Positions 1 to 5,396 of a DNA stretch of 5,396 nucleotides are shown here, piece by piece. The number at the start of each line of letters is the position of its first letter. Positions within the stretch are counted from its first letter, which is position 1. The notes below the pieces were generated by a model. The model worked only from the letters and a program-made list of their open reading frames with translations. It made no database searches and was not told the origin of the DNA. The stretch covers positions 1 through 5,396 of the forward strand of contig CAIZKA010000202.1 of assembly GCA_903933395.1 (NCBI GenBank), written 5' to 3'. The translations under genes were made by a program, and so were the position numbers. The DNA comes from an uncultured beta proteobacterium (GTDB taxonomy: Bacteria > Pseudomonadota > Gammaproteobacteria > Burkholderiales > Rhodocyclaceae).

Positions 1-1
1 C

Positions 2-397
2 GCAAGAGGCTTCGCCACCCTCGAACCCTATCTCGAATTCGCCAGCCATATCGACGAGAGTCGTCAGTCCCTGCTGGCATTCCTGACCAACGCGCGGAGC
101 GAAGGCAAGCGCGTTTGTGGTTTGGGCGCATCCACCAAGGGAAATGTTCTCCTTCAATATTGCGGCATCGACTCCACCGATATCGATGTCATCGGAGAGG
201 TTAACCCGGACAAGTTTGGCTCCGTCACCCCGGGTACCTGGATCCCGATTGACTCGGAATCGAAGGTATTGGCGTCCAACCCTGACTACCTGCTTGTACT
301 GCCATGGCATTTCAGGGAGTACCTCGTACGCAACCCGGTGCTAGCCAATCAAAACCTAGTATTTCCACTACCAGCACTTGAAGTCGTGCGAACCTGA
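2..397 (+). CDS. NDP-hexose C-methyltransferase, C-terminal part (5' end outside window)
   Basis: This is the last 131 residues of a protein that begins before the window; the frame is open from base 2 to the TGA at 395-397. The sequence shows the signature of the C-terminal domain of sugar C-methyltransferases (the TylC3/NovU type, C-methyltransferase C-terminal domain family). The loop GLGASTKGNVLLQY lies at about fragment residues 40-53, followed by NPDKFG, the PGTWIPI motif, and a PDYLLVLPWHF segment near the end. Known members transfer a methyl group from SAM to a ring carbon of a keto NDP-sugar, giving branched-chain deoxysugars. The N-terminal zinc-binding and SAM-binding domains should lie to the left but cannot be seen. 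The fragment is followed after 18 nt by the Nudix gene, so the two are probably co-transcribed. The substrate cannot be deduced from this part. Family is fairly sure; exact sugar unknown. Confidence 0.88.
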   Translation, partial: ARGFATLEPYLEFASHIDESRQSLLAFLTNARSEGKRVCGLGASTKGNVLLQYCGIDSTDIDVIGEVNPDKFGSVTPGTWIPIDSESKVLASNPDYLLVLPWHFREYLVRNPVLANQNLVFPLPALEVVRT

Positions 398-415
398 CCG
401 GAACATACGCCGCTC

Positions 416-865
416 ATGTTCATCCACGAAGACCTATACGCACAGATCCTTCAGTCGATGCCGATCCCCTGCGTGGACCTCGTCGTGACGGATCATGCCG
501 GGAGGATATTGTTGCTGCGTCGGAGAAATGAGCCCATGGCTGGGCAATGGTGGTTTCCCGGAGGACGCGTGCTGTTCGGCGAGCCTCGCTCTCAAGCAGC
601 GAAGCGAAAGCTGAAGGAGGAATGCGGGCTTTCCCAGGGCGATGCGTTCGAGGAACTGGGAACATTCGATTGGTTTTTCAGCTTTGGCGAAGGGCAGAGA
701 GTTCACTCCGTCACCACGCTCTTCAAGGTTATCGTGGATTCCATGAACGACATCACGCTGGACCAGCAGAGTTATGAAGCGCACTGGGATTACCCGCGAG
801 ACTGGTTGCAGACAGGCCTTGATCCGATGATGCTGGAAGGGATTGCAACGGTGATTATCAAATGA
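416..865 (+). CDS. Nudix hydrolase, GDP-mannose mannosyl hydrolase (Gmm/WcaH)-like
   Basis: A 149-residue protein, close to the usual size of GDP-mannose mannosyl hydrolases. It shares their N-terminal layout: a short helix, then PIPCVDLVV, the LLLRRRNEP strand and QWWFPGGR. The Nudix box runs from G50 to L72: G50, five residues, E56, seven residues, then R64-K65-L66-K67-E68-E69-C70-G71-L72. The canonical Arg-Glu pair is therefore Arg-Lys here, while the two metal-binding glutamates E68 and E69 remain. Gmm enzymes also have an altered box and release sugar from GDP-mannose or GDP-fucose by attack at the sugar carbon; such genes are common in GDP-mannose-based O-antigen clusters. Start ATG 416 has only a weak GGAA 12 nt upstream. 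Its stop overlaps the next start (ATGA), suggesting translational coupling. It could act on another NDP-sugar; the Nudix fold is secure, the substrate is inferred. Confidence 0.87.
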   Translation: MFIHEDLYAQILQSMPIPCVDLVVTDHAGRILLLRRRNEPMAGQWWFPGGRVLFGEPRSQAAKRKLKEECGLSQGDAFEELGTFDWFFSFGEGQRVHSVTTLFKVIVDSMNDITLDQQSYEAHWDYPRDWLQTGLDPMMLEGIATVIIK

Positions 866-1554
866 CGCAAGAGAATCCAAAGGATTATTGGGACAAGAAT
901 ATCGACAACTGGGGTAAGTTCTACCTTGAGTCTTCTCATTCAGATGAAGAATTCAACTCCCCAAGTTGGCTGACGAAACTGTATCGTCGCCTAATTGTCC
1001 CCATCGAGGCGCGTTTGATGGCTAAGCGCTACCAACTAACGATGGATTTCATTGAACGATACGTCAAGCCTAGAATGCTTGTGGCTGATGTCGGTTGCGG
1101 GACCGGAATATTTACGGTAGAGATATTGAAGCGGGGCGCACGAGTTATTGCGATAGACATTTCCACCTCATCGTTGGAAGCAACCAGACAAAACATTGCT
1201 AATAATGTTCCAGAACTATTGGACTCAGTGCAATTTCTGCAAATGAATGTCTCGGAAAAACCAATTCCAATTGTGGACATTGCGATTGCAATGGGTGTTA
1301 CCCCCTACGTGATTGAGATTGAATCCTTCTATGGCAACATACTCTCTCGAACTCGCATTTTCTATTGTCTCGTGCTTGACCCGAAGCATTGGGCAAACAG
1401 AATACGACGCGCTTTCCCTTTGTTGAACGTGCGCAAAGTGCATTGCTTTCATCGCAACCGCATCGATGACATCCTACGCCGCAACAACTGCGCCCTAGTC
1501 GAGCGCCGCGATTTTGCAAGCGGCTATCTCGATATAGCTGAATCAACCAGGTGA
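862..1554 (+). CDS. class I SAM-dependent methyltransferase
   Basis: A 230-residue protein with a Rossmann-type methyltransferase core. Glycine-rich motif I is LVADVGCGTG at residues 73-82, the acidic residue that should bind the SAM ribose is D99 in VIAIDIS, and MNVSEKPIPIVDIAIAMGV at about 128-146 covers the region of motifs III and IV. The N-terminus, starting MTQENPKDYWDKN, is of the kind seen in small-molecule methyltransferases of polysaccharide and secondary-metabolite clusters. The start ATG 862 overlaps the stop of the Nudix gene by 4 nt, and a GGAAGGGA at 835-842 is too far away to serve directly, so translation is probably coupled. The gene is visibly AT-rich: bases 1201-1260 hold 21 G or C of 60, against 43 of 60 at 1801-1860 in the next gene. 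The acceptor (sugar hydroxyl, amine or other) is unknown. Confidence 0.85.
   Translation: MTQENPKDYWDKNIDNWGKFYLESSHSDEEFNSPSWLTKLYRRLIVPIEARLMAKRYQLTMDFIERYVKPRMLVADVGCGTGIFTVEILKRGARVIAIDISTSSLEATRQNIANNVPELLDSVQFLQMNVSEKPIPIVDIAIAMGVTPYVIEIESFYGNILSRTRIFYCLVLDPKHWANRIRRAFPLLNVRKVHCFHRNRIDDILRRNNCALVERRDFASGYLDIAESTR
1549..1554 (+). promoter_or_regulatory. ribosome binding site for the TTG-started aminotransferase
   Basis: AGGTGA lies 10 nt before TTG 1565 and includes the TGA stop of the preceding methyltransferase. An in-frame TAG at 1559-1561 rules out any start upstream of 1562, and the next in-frame ATG is far inside the protein (Met94), so this site supports TTG as the start. Confidence 0.55.
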
Positions 1555-1564
1555 CGGATAGCCT

Positions 1565-2668
1565 TTGTCTGCACAAATCATCCCATGGGCTAAGCCTGAC
1601 TTCTGGGGTAAAGAGCGCCAATACGTTGTCGAGGCCTTGGACTCGACCTGGATATCCGGCGGCCCCTTCGTAGACCAGCTTGAACAAAGTTTTTCCGCCT
1701 TGTCCGGCGGTGCGCGGGCGCTCGCCGTGTCGAACGGCACAACGGCAATTCACCTGGCCTACCTCGCCATTGGCATCCAGGCCGGCGATGAGATCGTGGT
1801 CCCCGGCTTCGGCTTTCTCGCCGCCGCCAACGTCGCCCTGCATATGGCTGCCCGTCCGGTATTCTGCGAAGTGGACCCGCGGACCTGGTGCATGCGAGCC
1901 GAAGACGTCGCGCCTGTGCTCACGGCCAGAACCAGGGCAATCGTCGTCGTCCATACCTATGGCAACGTGTGCGACATGGCCCCGATTCTTGCTCTGGCCA
2001 ACCAACGGGGCATACCGGTCATCGAGGATGCCGCGGAAGCCTTCCCGTCCCGCTACCGGGGGCAGTTGGCCGGCACGCTGGGAACCATCGGCACCTTCAG
2101 CTTTCAGGCCACCAAGACCATCACCACCGGCGAGGGCGGCATGGTAGTTACTCGCGACGACGCCCTGTGCGAACGGATGATGCTTTACCGCAGCCACGGC
2201 CTGCGGCGCAAGAAGCACTACTGGCACGAAGTGCCCGGCCTCAATTGCCGCCTGACCAACATGCAGGCGGCGCTCGGCTGTGCCCAGATGGAAAAACTGG
2301 GCCGCATCGTTGCGGAACGGCTCAGGGTCTATGCCACCTACAGCAGCCGCCTGGCCAGAATGTCAGGCGTCACGCTGCAGGTTTTTCGGCCCGAGGTCGA
2401 ACCGGTTGTCTGGGCGATCGCCGTCCAGCTCGACCCGGCGGTATTTCCGCAGGGGCGCGACTCCGTGCTGCAGCAGATGCTCGAAGCGGGCATAGAAACG
2501 CGGCCCGGTTTCTATTCGCCGGGCCAGCTCGAATACTTCGATTGCCCGCCACTTGCGACCTGCGACGCACTCGCGGCGTCCATCGTCAGCCTGCCCAGCT
2601 ACCCGACGCTGACCGAGCCCGAAATCGAACGCATCTGCACACAACTGGCCAAGCTGGGCCGATCCTGA
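1565..2668 (+). CDS. DegT/DnrJ/EryC1/StrS aminotransferase, GDP-perosamine synthase-like
   Basis: A 367-residue, full-length PLP-dependent sugar aminotransferase. The fold-type I features are in order: STWISGG at 27-33, SNGTTA at 56-61 (cofactor phosphate region), VVHTYGNVCDM at 128-138, VIEDAAEAF at 152-160 with D155 expected to contact the pyridine nitrogen, and FSFQATKTITTGEGGM at 178-193 with K184 as the expected Schiff-base lysine. YWHEVPGLNCRLTNMQAALG follows at 219-238. These stretches, above all STWIS, the YG..CDM block and TKTITTGEGGM, are those of GDP-perosamine synthases (Per/RfbE), which aminate GDP-4-keto-6-deoxymannose at C4 using glutamate. The usual Asn before the lysine is Thr here. 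The TTG start gives the N-terminus expected for the family (IIPWAKPDFWG). The GDP-mannose-type Nudix gene upstream agrees with this substrate, but another 4-keto or 3-keto NDP-sugar is possible. Confidence 0.9.
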   Translation: MSAQIIPWAKPDFWGKERQYVVEALDSTWISGGPFVDQLEQSFSALSGGARALAVSNGTTAIHLAYLAIGIQAGDEIVVPGFGFLAAANVALHMAARPVFCEVDPRTWCMRAEDVAPVLTARTRAIVVVHTYGNVCDMAPILALANQRGIPVIEDAAEAFPSRYRGQLAGTLGTIGTFSFQATKTITTGEGGMVVTRDDALCERMMLYRSHGLRRKKHYWHEVPGLNCRLTNMQAALGCAQMEKLGRIVAERLRVYATYSSRLARMSGVTLQVFRPEVEPVVWAIAVQLDPAVFPQGRDSVLQQMLEAGIETRPGFYSPGQLEYFDCPPLATCDALAASIVSLPSYPTLTEPEIERICTQLAKLGRS

Positions 2669-2688
2669 ACTCCTTCACCGCTGCCGCC

Positions 2689-3501
2689 ATGCACCAGACC
2701 ATACAAACCAATCCCGACGTCGTTTCCGACTACATCGCCATGGCGCCACTCGCCCTTGCCTTCGAACGGGTGATGGAATGCCGCATCCTGGCCGGCCAGC
2801 CATTCGAACGACCGGTACTGGACATCGGCTGCGGCGAGGGGCTGTTCGCAAAAATCCTGTTCGCCGAACCGCTCGACACCGGCATCGACCCCAACCCGCG
2901 CGAACTCGCGCGCGCACGCGAGCTCGGTGCCTATGCCGAACTGATCGAATGCCGCGGGGATGCGATCCCCAAGGCGGACGGCAGCTACCGGACGATACTT
3001 TCCAACAGCGTGATCGAGCACATCCCCGACATCCAGCCGGTGCTGCGCGAAATGTTTCGCTTGCTGGCGCCGGGCGGGCGCCTGTACCTGACGGTGCCGT
3101 CGAACCATTTCGATGAATATACCTGGATCAGCCAGTTTCTCTCGGCGTTGGGTCTGAAGGAATTGCGGCGGCGATTCGGGGATTTCTTCAACCGCTTCTG
3201 GGCCCATTACCATTACCACACCCCGGAGCGCTGGCGTGAAATCGCGACCACGGCCGGCTTCGAGGTGGTCGAAGTCCACAGCTACGGGCCGCGGCGTGCC
3301 TGCATGTTGAATGATTTACTGGTACCGTTCAGCATTCCCGAATACCTCACAAAGAAATACCTCAACCGCTGGACTCTCTTCCCGCGCCTGCGCCGGATCA
3401 TCCTGGCGCCGCTTGCCTTCCTCGGCGGGCTGATATTGCGCGGCGCCGAGAAGAGCGAAACGGGCGGACTGGTCTTCCTCTCCCTCAGGAAGGCGGGCTA
3501 G
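2689..3501 (+). CDS. class I SAM-dependent methyltransferase (Methyltransf_11 type)
   Basis: A 270-residue methyltransferase starting at ATG 2689, 20 nt after the aminotransferase stop. The reading frame stays open back to 1888, but that upstream part is only a shadow of the aminotransferase. Motif I is VLDIGCGEG at 43-51, the acidic SAM-ribose residue is D67 in GIDPNP, and SNSVIEHIPD at 105-114 plus LAPGGRLYLTVPS at 126-138 are the usual post-motif blocks of Methyltransf_11/25 proteins. Residues 178-195 (HTPERWREIATTAGFEVV) are the typical later helix-strand segment. A hydrophobic stretch at about 236-251, flanked by Arg and Lys, could attach it to the membrane. No clear Shine-Dalgarno precedes the start; coupling to the aminotransferase is possible. 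Its place just before a polyprenyl-sugar glycosyltransferase suggests glycan or lipid-linked sugar methylation, but the acceptor is not known. Confidence 0.88.
   Translation: MHQTIQTNPDVVSDYIAMAPLALAFERVMECRILAGQPFERPVLDIGCGEGLFAKILFAEPLDTGIDPNPRELARARELGAYAELIECRGDAIPKADGSYRTILSNSVIEHIPDIQPVLREMFRLLAPGGRLYLTVPSNHFDEYTWISQFLSALGLKELRRRFGDFFNRFWAHYHYHTPERWREIATTAGFEVVEVHSYGPRRACMLNDLLVPFSIPEYLTKKYLNRWTLFPRLRRIILAPLAFLGGLILRGAEKSETGGLVFLSLRKAG
3487..3493 (+). promoter_or_regulatory. strong ribosome binding site for the GTG-started GT2 gene
   Basis: AGGAAGG, inside the last codons of the preceding methyltransferase, ends 9 nt before GTG 3503. It is the best Shine-Dalgarno match in the window and decides the GTG start. 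Confidence 0.7.
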
Positions 3502-3502
3502 C

Positions 3503-4222
3503 GTGGGCGACCGCAGCGTTTCGATCATCCTGCCGACCTATAACGAGTCGGGCAACATCGTGAAGCTCGTCGGCGCCGTGGCAGCGAACATCCCGGCCGG
3601 CTGGGATTTCCAGATCCTGGTGGTCGACGACAACAGCCCGGACGATACTCTCGGCGCCGTCGCTCGCGCCTTCGGCGACGACCCGCGGGTAGTACCGATC
3701 CTGCGCACGGAAGACCGCGGCTTCGCCAAGTCGATCCGCGCCGGCATCGAACGGGCAACCGGCGAGCAAATCATCGTCATGGATTCCGATCTCACGCACG
3801 ACCCCGTCGAGATCCCGAAACTCCTGCATGTCGGCGCGGTGTACGACTTCGTCAGCGGCTCACGCTTTTGCGCCGGCGGGCGCATGGTGGATACCACCCA
3901 CTACCTGTTGTCCATGGGATACAACTGGCTGCTGCGCCTGTTGATCCGCACCCAGGTACAGGACAATCTGGGCGGCTACTTTACGGCCCGGCGCGACACG
4001 TTGCTGGGCCTGCCGCTGGACGAAATCTTCTTCGGCTACGGCGACTACTATTTCCGCCTGCTGCATTTCGTGCAGAAGTCGGGGTTCTCCATCGTGGAAG
4101 TTCCGGCCGCGTACCTGCTGCGTAGCGAGGGAAACAGCAAGTCCAACTGGACCCGCATGCTGATCACCTACACCCTCGGCGCCATCAGGCTGAAGCGGCG
4201 CATCCGCCAGATCGAGTTCTGA
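3503..4222 (+). CDS. GT2 glycosyltransferase, polyprenyl-phosphate mannose synthase (DPM1)-like
   Basis: A 239-residue GT-A fold family 2 glycosyltransferase. It begins with SVSIILPTYNESGNI at 5-19, has VVDDNSPDDT at 40-49, and MDSDLTHDP at 93-101 whose DSD is the metal-binding DXD motif. GSRF at 119-122, DNLGGYF at 154-160 and GNSKS at 210-214 follow; this set and the length of about 240 match single-domain dolichyl/polyprenyl-phosphate mannose synthases. Such enzymes move a sugar from GDP-mannose or UDP-glucose to polyprenyl phosphate on the cytoplasmic face of the membrane. There is no C-terminal membrane domain (no GtrA or DPM-type TM pair); the basic end KRRIRQIEF may contact lipid. GTG 3503 lies 1 nt after the preceding stop and has a strong Shine-Dalgarno. 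The next gene encodes a UPF0104-type membrane protein, a probable partner. The donor sugar is inferred, not seen. Confidence 0.9.
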   Translation: MGDRSVSIILPTYNESGNIVKLVGAVAANIPAGWDFQILVVDDNSPDDTLGAVARAFGDDPRVVPILRTEDRGFAKSIRAGIERATGEQIIVMDSDLTHDPVEIPKLLHVGAVYDFVSGSRFCAGGRMVDTTHYLLSMGYNWLLRLLIRTQVQDNLGGYFTARRDTLLGLPLDEIFFGYGDYYFRLLHFVQKSGFSIVEVPAAYLLRSEGNSKSNWTRMLITYTLGAIRLKRRIRQIEF

Positions 4223-4248
4223 GCACCCGCCAGCCACACGCCACCCCG

Positions 4249-5178
4249 ATGGAAAAAACGCGCAAGCGACTCTTCCTGGCCGTGAATCTTGCCGCCCTTG
4301 CGGTCATTCTGTACTGGATGCGCGAGCACATTTCGTTCGCGGAGGTCGTCGGCCAGCTGAGGGCCCTTCCCCTGGAAGGATTGATTGGCGCACTGGCGCT
4401 GAACGTCGCCGTGCTCGGCGTGTATGCCGTCCGGCTCGCACTGCTGCTTGGATCGCGGCGTCTGCCGGCACTGGCGGTCGTGATCATCGGCTTCGGCATG
4501 AACGGTGTGTTGCCTTTCCGGCTCGGCGAGGTAGCCAAACTGGCCTACGCCCGGCAGCTATTCGGCATCGCGACGCCGCGCCTGATTGCCGCCACGGCGG
4601 CTGAAAAACTGATGGACCTGTGCGCCTTGTTGCTGCTCGGTTTCATTGCAAGCCAGTTCGTCGTCGCACCTTATCTTGATCGCGGTGTCGCCATCGCCTC
4701 CCTGCTTGTCGGCGGGCTGGTACTGGCGATAGCCATCGCCTTCCTCGCGTTGACACACTGGGAACGCTCCGGCAGGCAGACCCACAGCTGGATCGCTGAC
4801 GCATTCGACACCCTGCGCGAGCAGAAGGACAAAACACGGGTCATCCACCTGGCATCCTTGACCATCGTCATCTGGGCAATAACCGTCACGTCCATTTACT
4901 GGATGTTCAGCACCGTATTTCCGCAGTTCTCGCTTTCCGATGCCGGCGTGCTGACACTCGTATTGGCACTGGCGATCGCCATCCCCAGTGCGCCCGCCGG
5001 CCTCGGCGTCGTTGAGGCAGCAATCGTAGCCTACCTGCATCAGGCCCTGCAGGCAGAACCCAACCAGGCGCTGGCCTGCGCACTGGCATTTCACTTCATC
5101 GTGGTCTTGCCGCAGGTGTTGGCCACTGCAGCCATCTTGCTGGCTACATCCTTTCGACGGCGCGGGTTTAAGCGCTAA
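4249..5178 (+). CDS. lysylphosphatidylglycerol synthase TM region/UPF0104 flippase-like membrane protein
   Basis: A 309-residue multi-pass inner-membrane protein. Hydrophobic segments by eye lie at about residues 7-24, 43-68, 74-90, 122-142, 146-168, 200-222, 232-266 (probably two) and 273-300. Family landmarks are GMNGVLPFRLGEVAKLAYAR at 83-102, the ATAAEKLMDL segment at 115-124, and PSAPAGLGVVEAAIV at 246-260, as in the integral membrane domain shared by MprF and UPF0104 proteins (COG0392 type). In MprF this domain flips aminoacylated lipids; stand-alone copies next to glycosyltransferases have no firmly settled role, with flipping of a polyprenyl-linked sugar or anchoring of the transferase as possibilities. 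ATG 4249 follows the GT2 stop by 26 nt with no clear Shine-Dalgarno. The TAA stop overlaps the stop of the convergent flippase gene by 4 nt. Confidence 0.88.
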   Translation: MEKTRKRLFLAVNLAALAVILYWMREHISFAEVVGQLRALPLEGLIGALALNVAVLGVYAVRLALLLGSRRLPALAVVIIGFGMNGVLPFRLGEVAKLAYARQLFGIATPRLIAATAAEKLMDLCALLLLGFIASQFVVAPYLDRGVAIASLLVGGLVLAIAIAFLALTHWERSGRQTHSWIADAFDTLREQKDKTRVIHLASLTIVIWAITVTSIYWMFSTVFPQFSLSDAGVLTLVLALAIAIPSAPAGLGVVEAAIVAYLHQALQAEPNQALACALAFHFIVVLPQVLATAAILLATSFRRRGFKR

Positions 5179-5396
5179 TTGCCCTTCTTCCGCAAAAGCC
5201 AATCCATATCGATCACCCTCGTCGCCATGACCCATGTGGCGAGGAAAGTCAGTAACTGCGATACGGCGGTCGCCTGCGCCGCGCCTATTCCGCCATTCCA
5301 CTGGATCAGCGCGTAGCACAGGGGAATGTTGAGTGCGCCCACTGTCAGGGTCACCGCAGCGAGGCGCTCCGTCTTGCCGCTGAACTGAATGTACAG
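5175..5396 (-). CDS. Wzx-like polysaccharide flippase, C-terminal fragment (5' end outside window)
   Basis: Read on the minus strand from base 5396, a frame of 73 residues runs without interruption to a TAG at 5177-5175. It holds two hydrophobic helices, at about fragment residues 12-31 and 36-58, with NIPLCYALIQWNGGIGAAQAT spanning the turn between them (GGIGAA at about 35-40), and ends in a charged tail (MDWLLRKKGN). The pattern of a helix, a short Gly-Ala-rich turn and a final helix with a basic tail is that of the last two membrane spans of MOP/PST-superfamily flippases (Wzx, RfbX), which move undecaprenyl-diphosphate-linked repeat units across the inner membrane. The gene points against the rest of the cluster and its stop overlaps that of the UPF0104-like gene by 4 nt. 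Only about a sixth of the protein is visible, so the family call rests on pattern and context. Confidence 0.75.
   Translation of the reverse strand: MYIQFSGKTERLAAVTLTVGALNIPLCYALIQWNGGIGAAQATAVSQLLTFLATWVMATRVIDMDWLLRKKGN

Noticed and set aside
434..880. 148-codon minus-strand frame covering the Nudix gene
   Set aside because: It is a shadow of a gene with a clear Nudix box; its translation matches nothing I recognise.
1298..2227. 309-codon open frame on the minus strand
   Set aside because: It is antisense to two well-supported genes and its translation shows no recognisable domain; a GC-rich codon shadow.
1888..2688. Long open frame running into the methyltransferase, which would add about 267 N-terminal residues
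   Set aside because: It lies in another frame of the aminotransferase and gives a Pro/Arg/His-rich low-complexity translation. The methyltransferase fold is complete from ATG 2689.
2905..2922. Inverted repeat CTCGCG-6 nt-CGCGAG in an alternating CG stretch
   Set aside because: It sits inside the methyltransferase and is explained by the Arg-Glu-Leu-Ala-Arg-Ala-Arg-Glu-Leu codons; no T-run or regulatory context.
5168..5182. Palindromic AGCGCT at the convergent gene ends as a possible terminator
   Set aside because: The palindrome is only 6 bp, with no loop and no flanking T-tract, so it cannot form a credible terminator hairpin.
4558..5319. 253-codon open frame on the minus strand
   Set aside because: It is antisense to the UPF0104-like gene, Gln/Asp/Gly-rich without membrane or domain pattern, and in a different frame from the true minus-strand flippase end.

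Overview
The window is a stretch of a surface-polysaccharide (O-antigen, capsule or exopolysaccharide) gene cluster. It holds eight protein-coding genes: seven in a row on the + strand (the first cut by the left edge) and one on the - strand cut by the right edge. The fairly high GC of most of the window and the gene types suggest a Gram-negative proteobacterium, possibly a betaproteobacterium. That is an inference from composition and gene content; no taxonomic marker is present. I found no RNA gene, mobile element, CRISPR array or convincing promoter or terminator.

Left part (1-1554), sugar-nucleotide tailoring: the C-terminal half of an NDP-sugar C-methyltransferase, a Nudix hydrolase resembling GDP-mannose mannosyl hydrolase, and a class I SAM methyltransferase whose start overlaps the Nudix stop by 4 nt. 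The third gene is clearly AT-richer than everything to its right.

Middle part (1565-3501): a PLP-dependent sugar aminotransferase of the DegT/DnrJ/EryC1/StrS family, most like GDP-perosamine synthases and starting at TTG, then a second class I SAM methyltransferase.

Right part (3503-5396): a GT2 glycosyltransferase of the dolichyl/polyprenyl-phosphate mannose synthase type, a multi-pass membrane protein of the lysylphosphatidylglycerol synthase TM/UPF0104 'flippase-like' family, and, convergent with it and overlapping by 4 nt, the C-terminus of a Wzx-like polysaccharide flippase on the - strand.

A working model (inference): a GDP-mannose-derived 4-keto-6-deoxy sugar is aminated by the aminotransferase. 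The C-methyltransferase and one or both SAM methyltransferases may act on the same or another residue of the glycan. The GT2 enzyme may charge a polyprenyl phosphate with a sugar, with the UPF0104-like protein acting with it at the membrane, while the Wzx-like protein exports lipid-linked repeat units. The genes are individually of known families. The least ordinary points are the sharp composition break near 1555, the altered Nudix box, and the GT2/UPF0104 gene pair that matches in split form the domain order of archaeal AglD.
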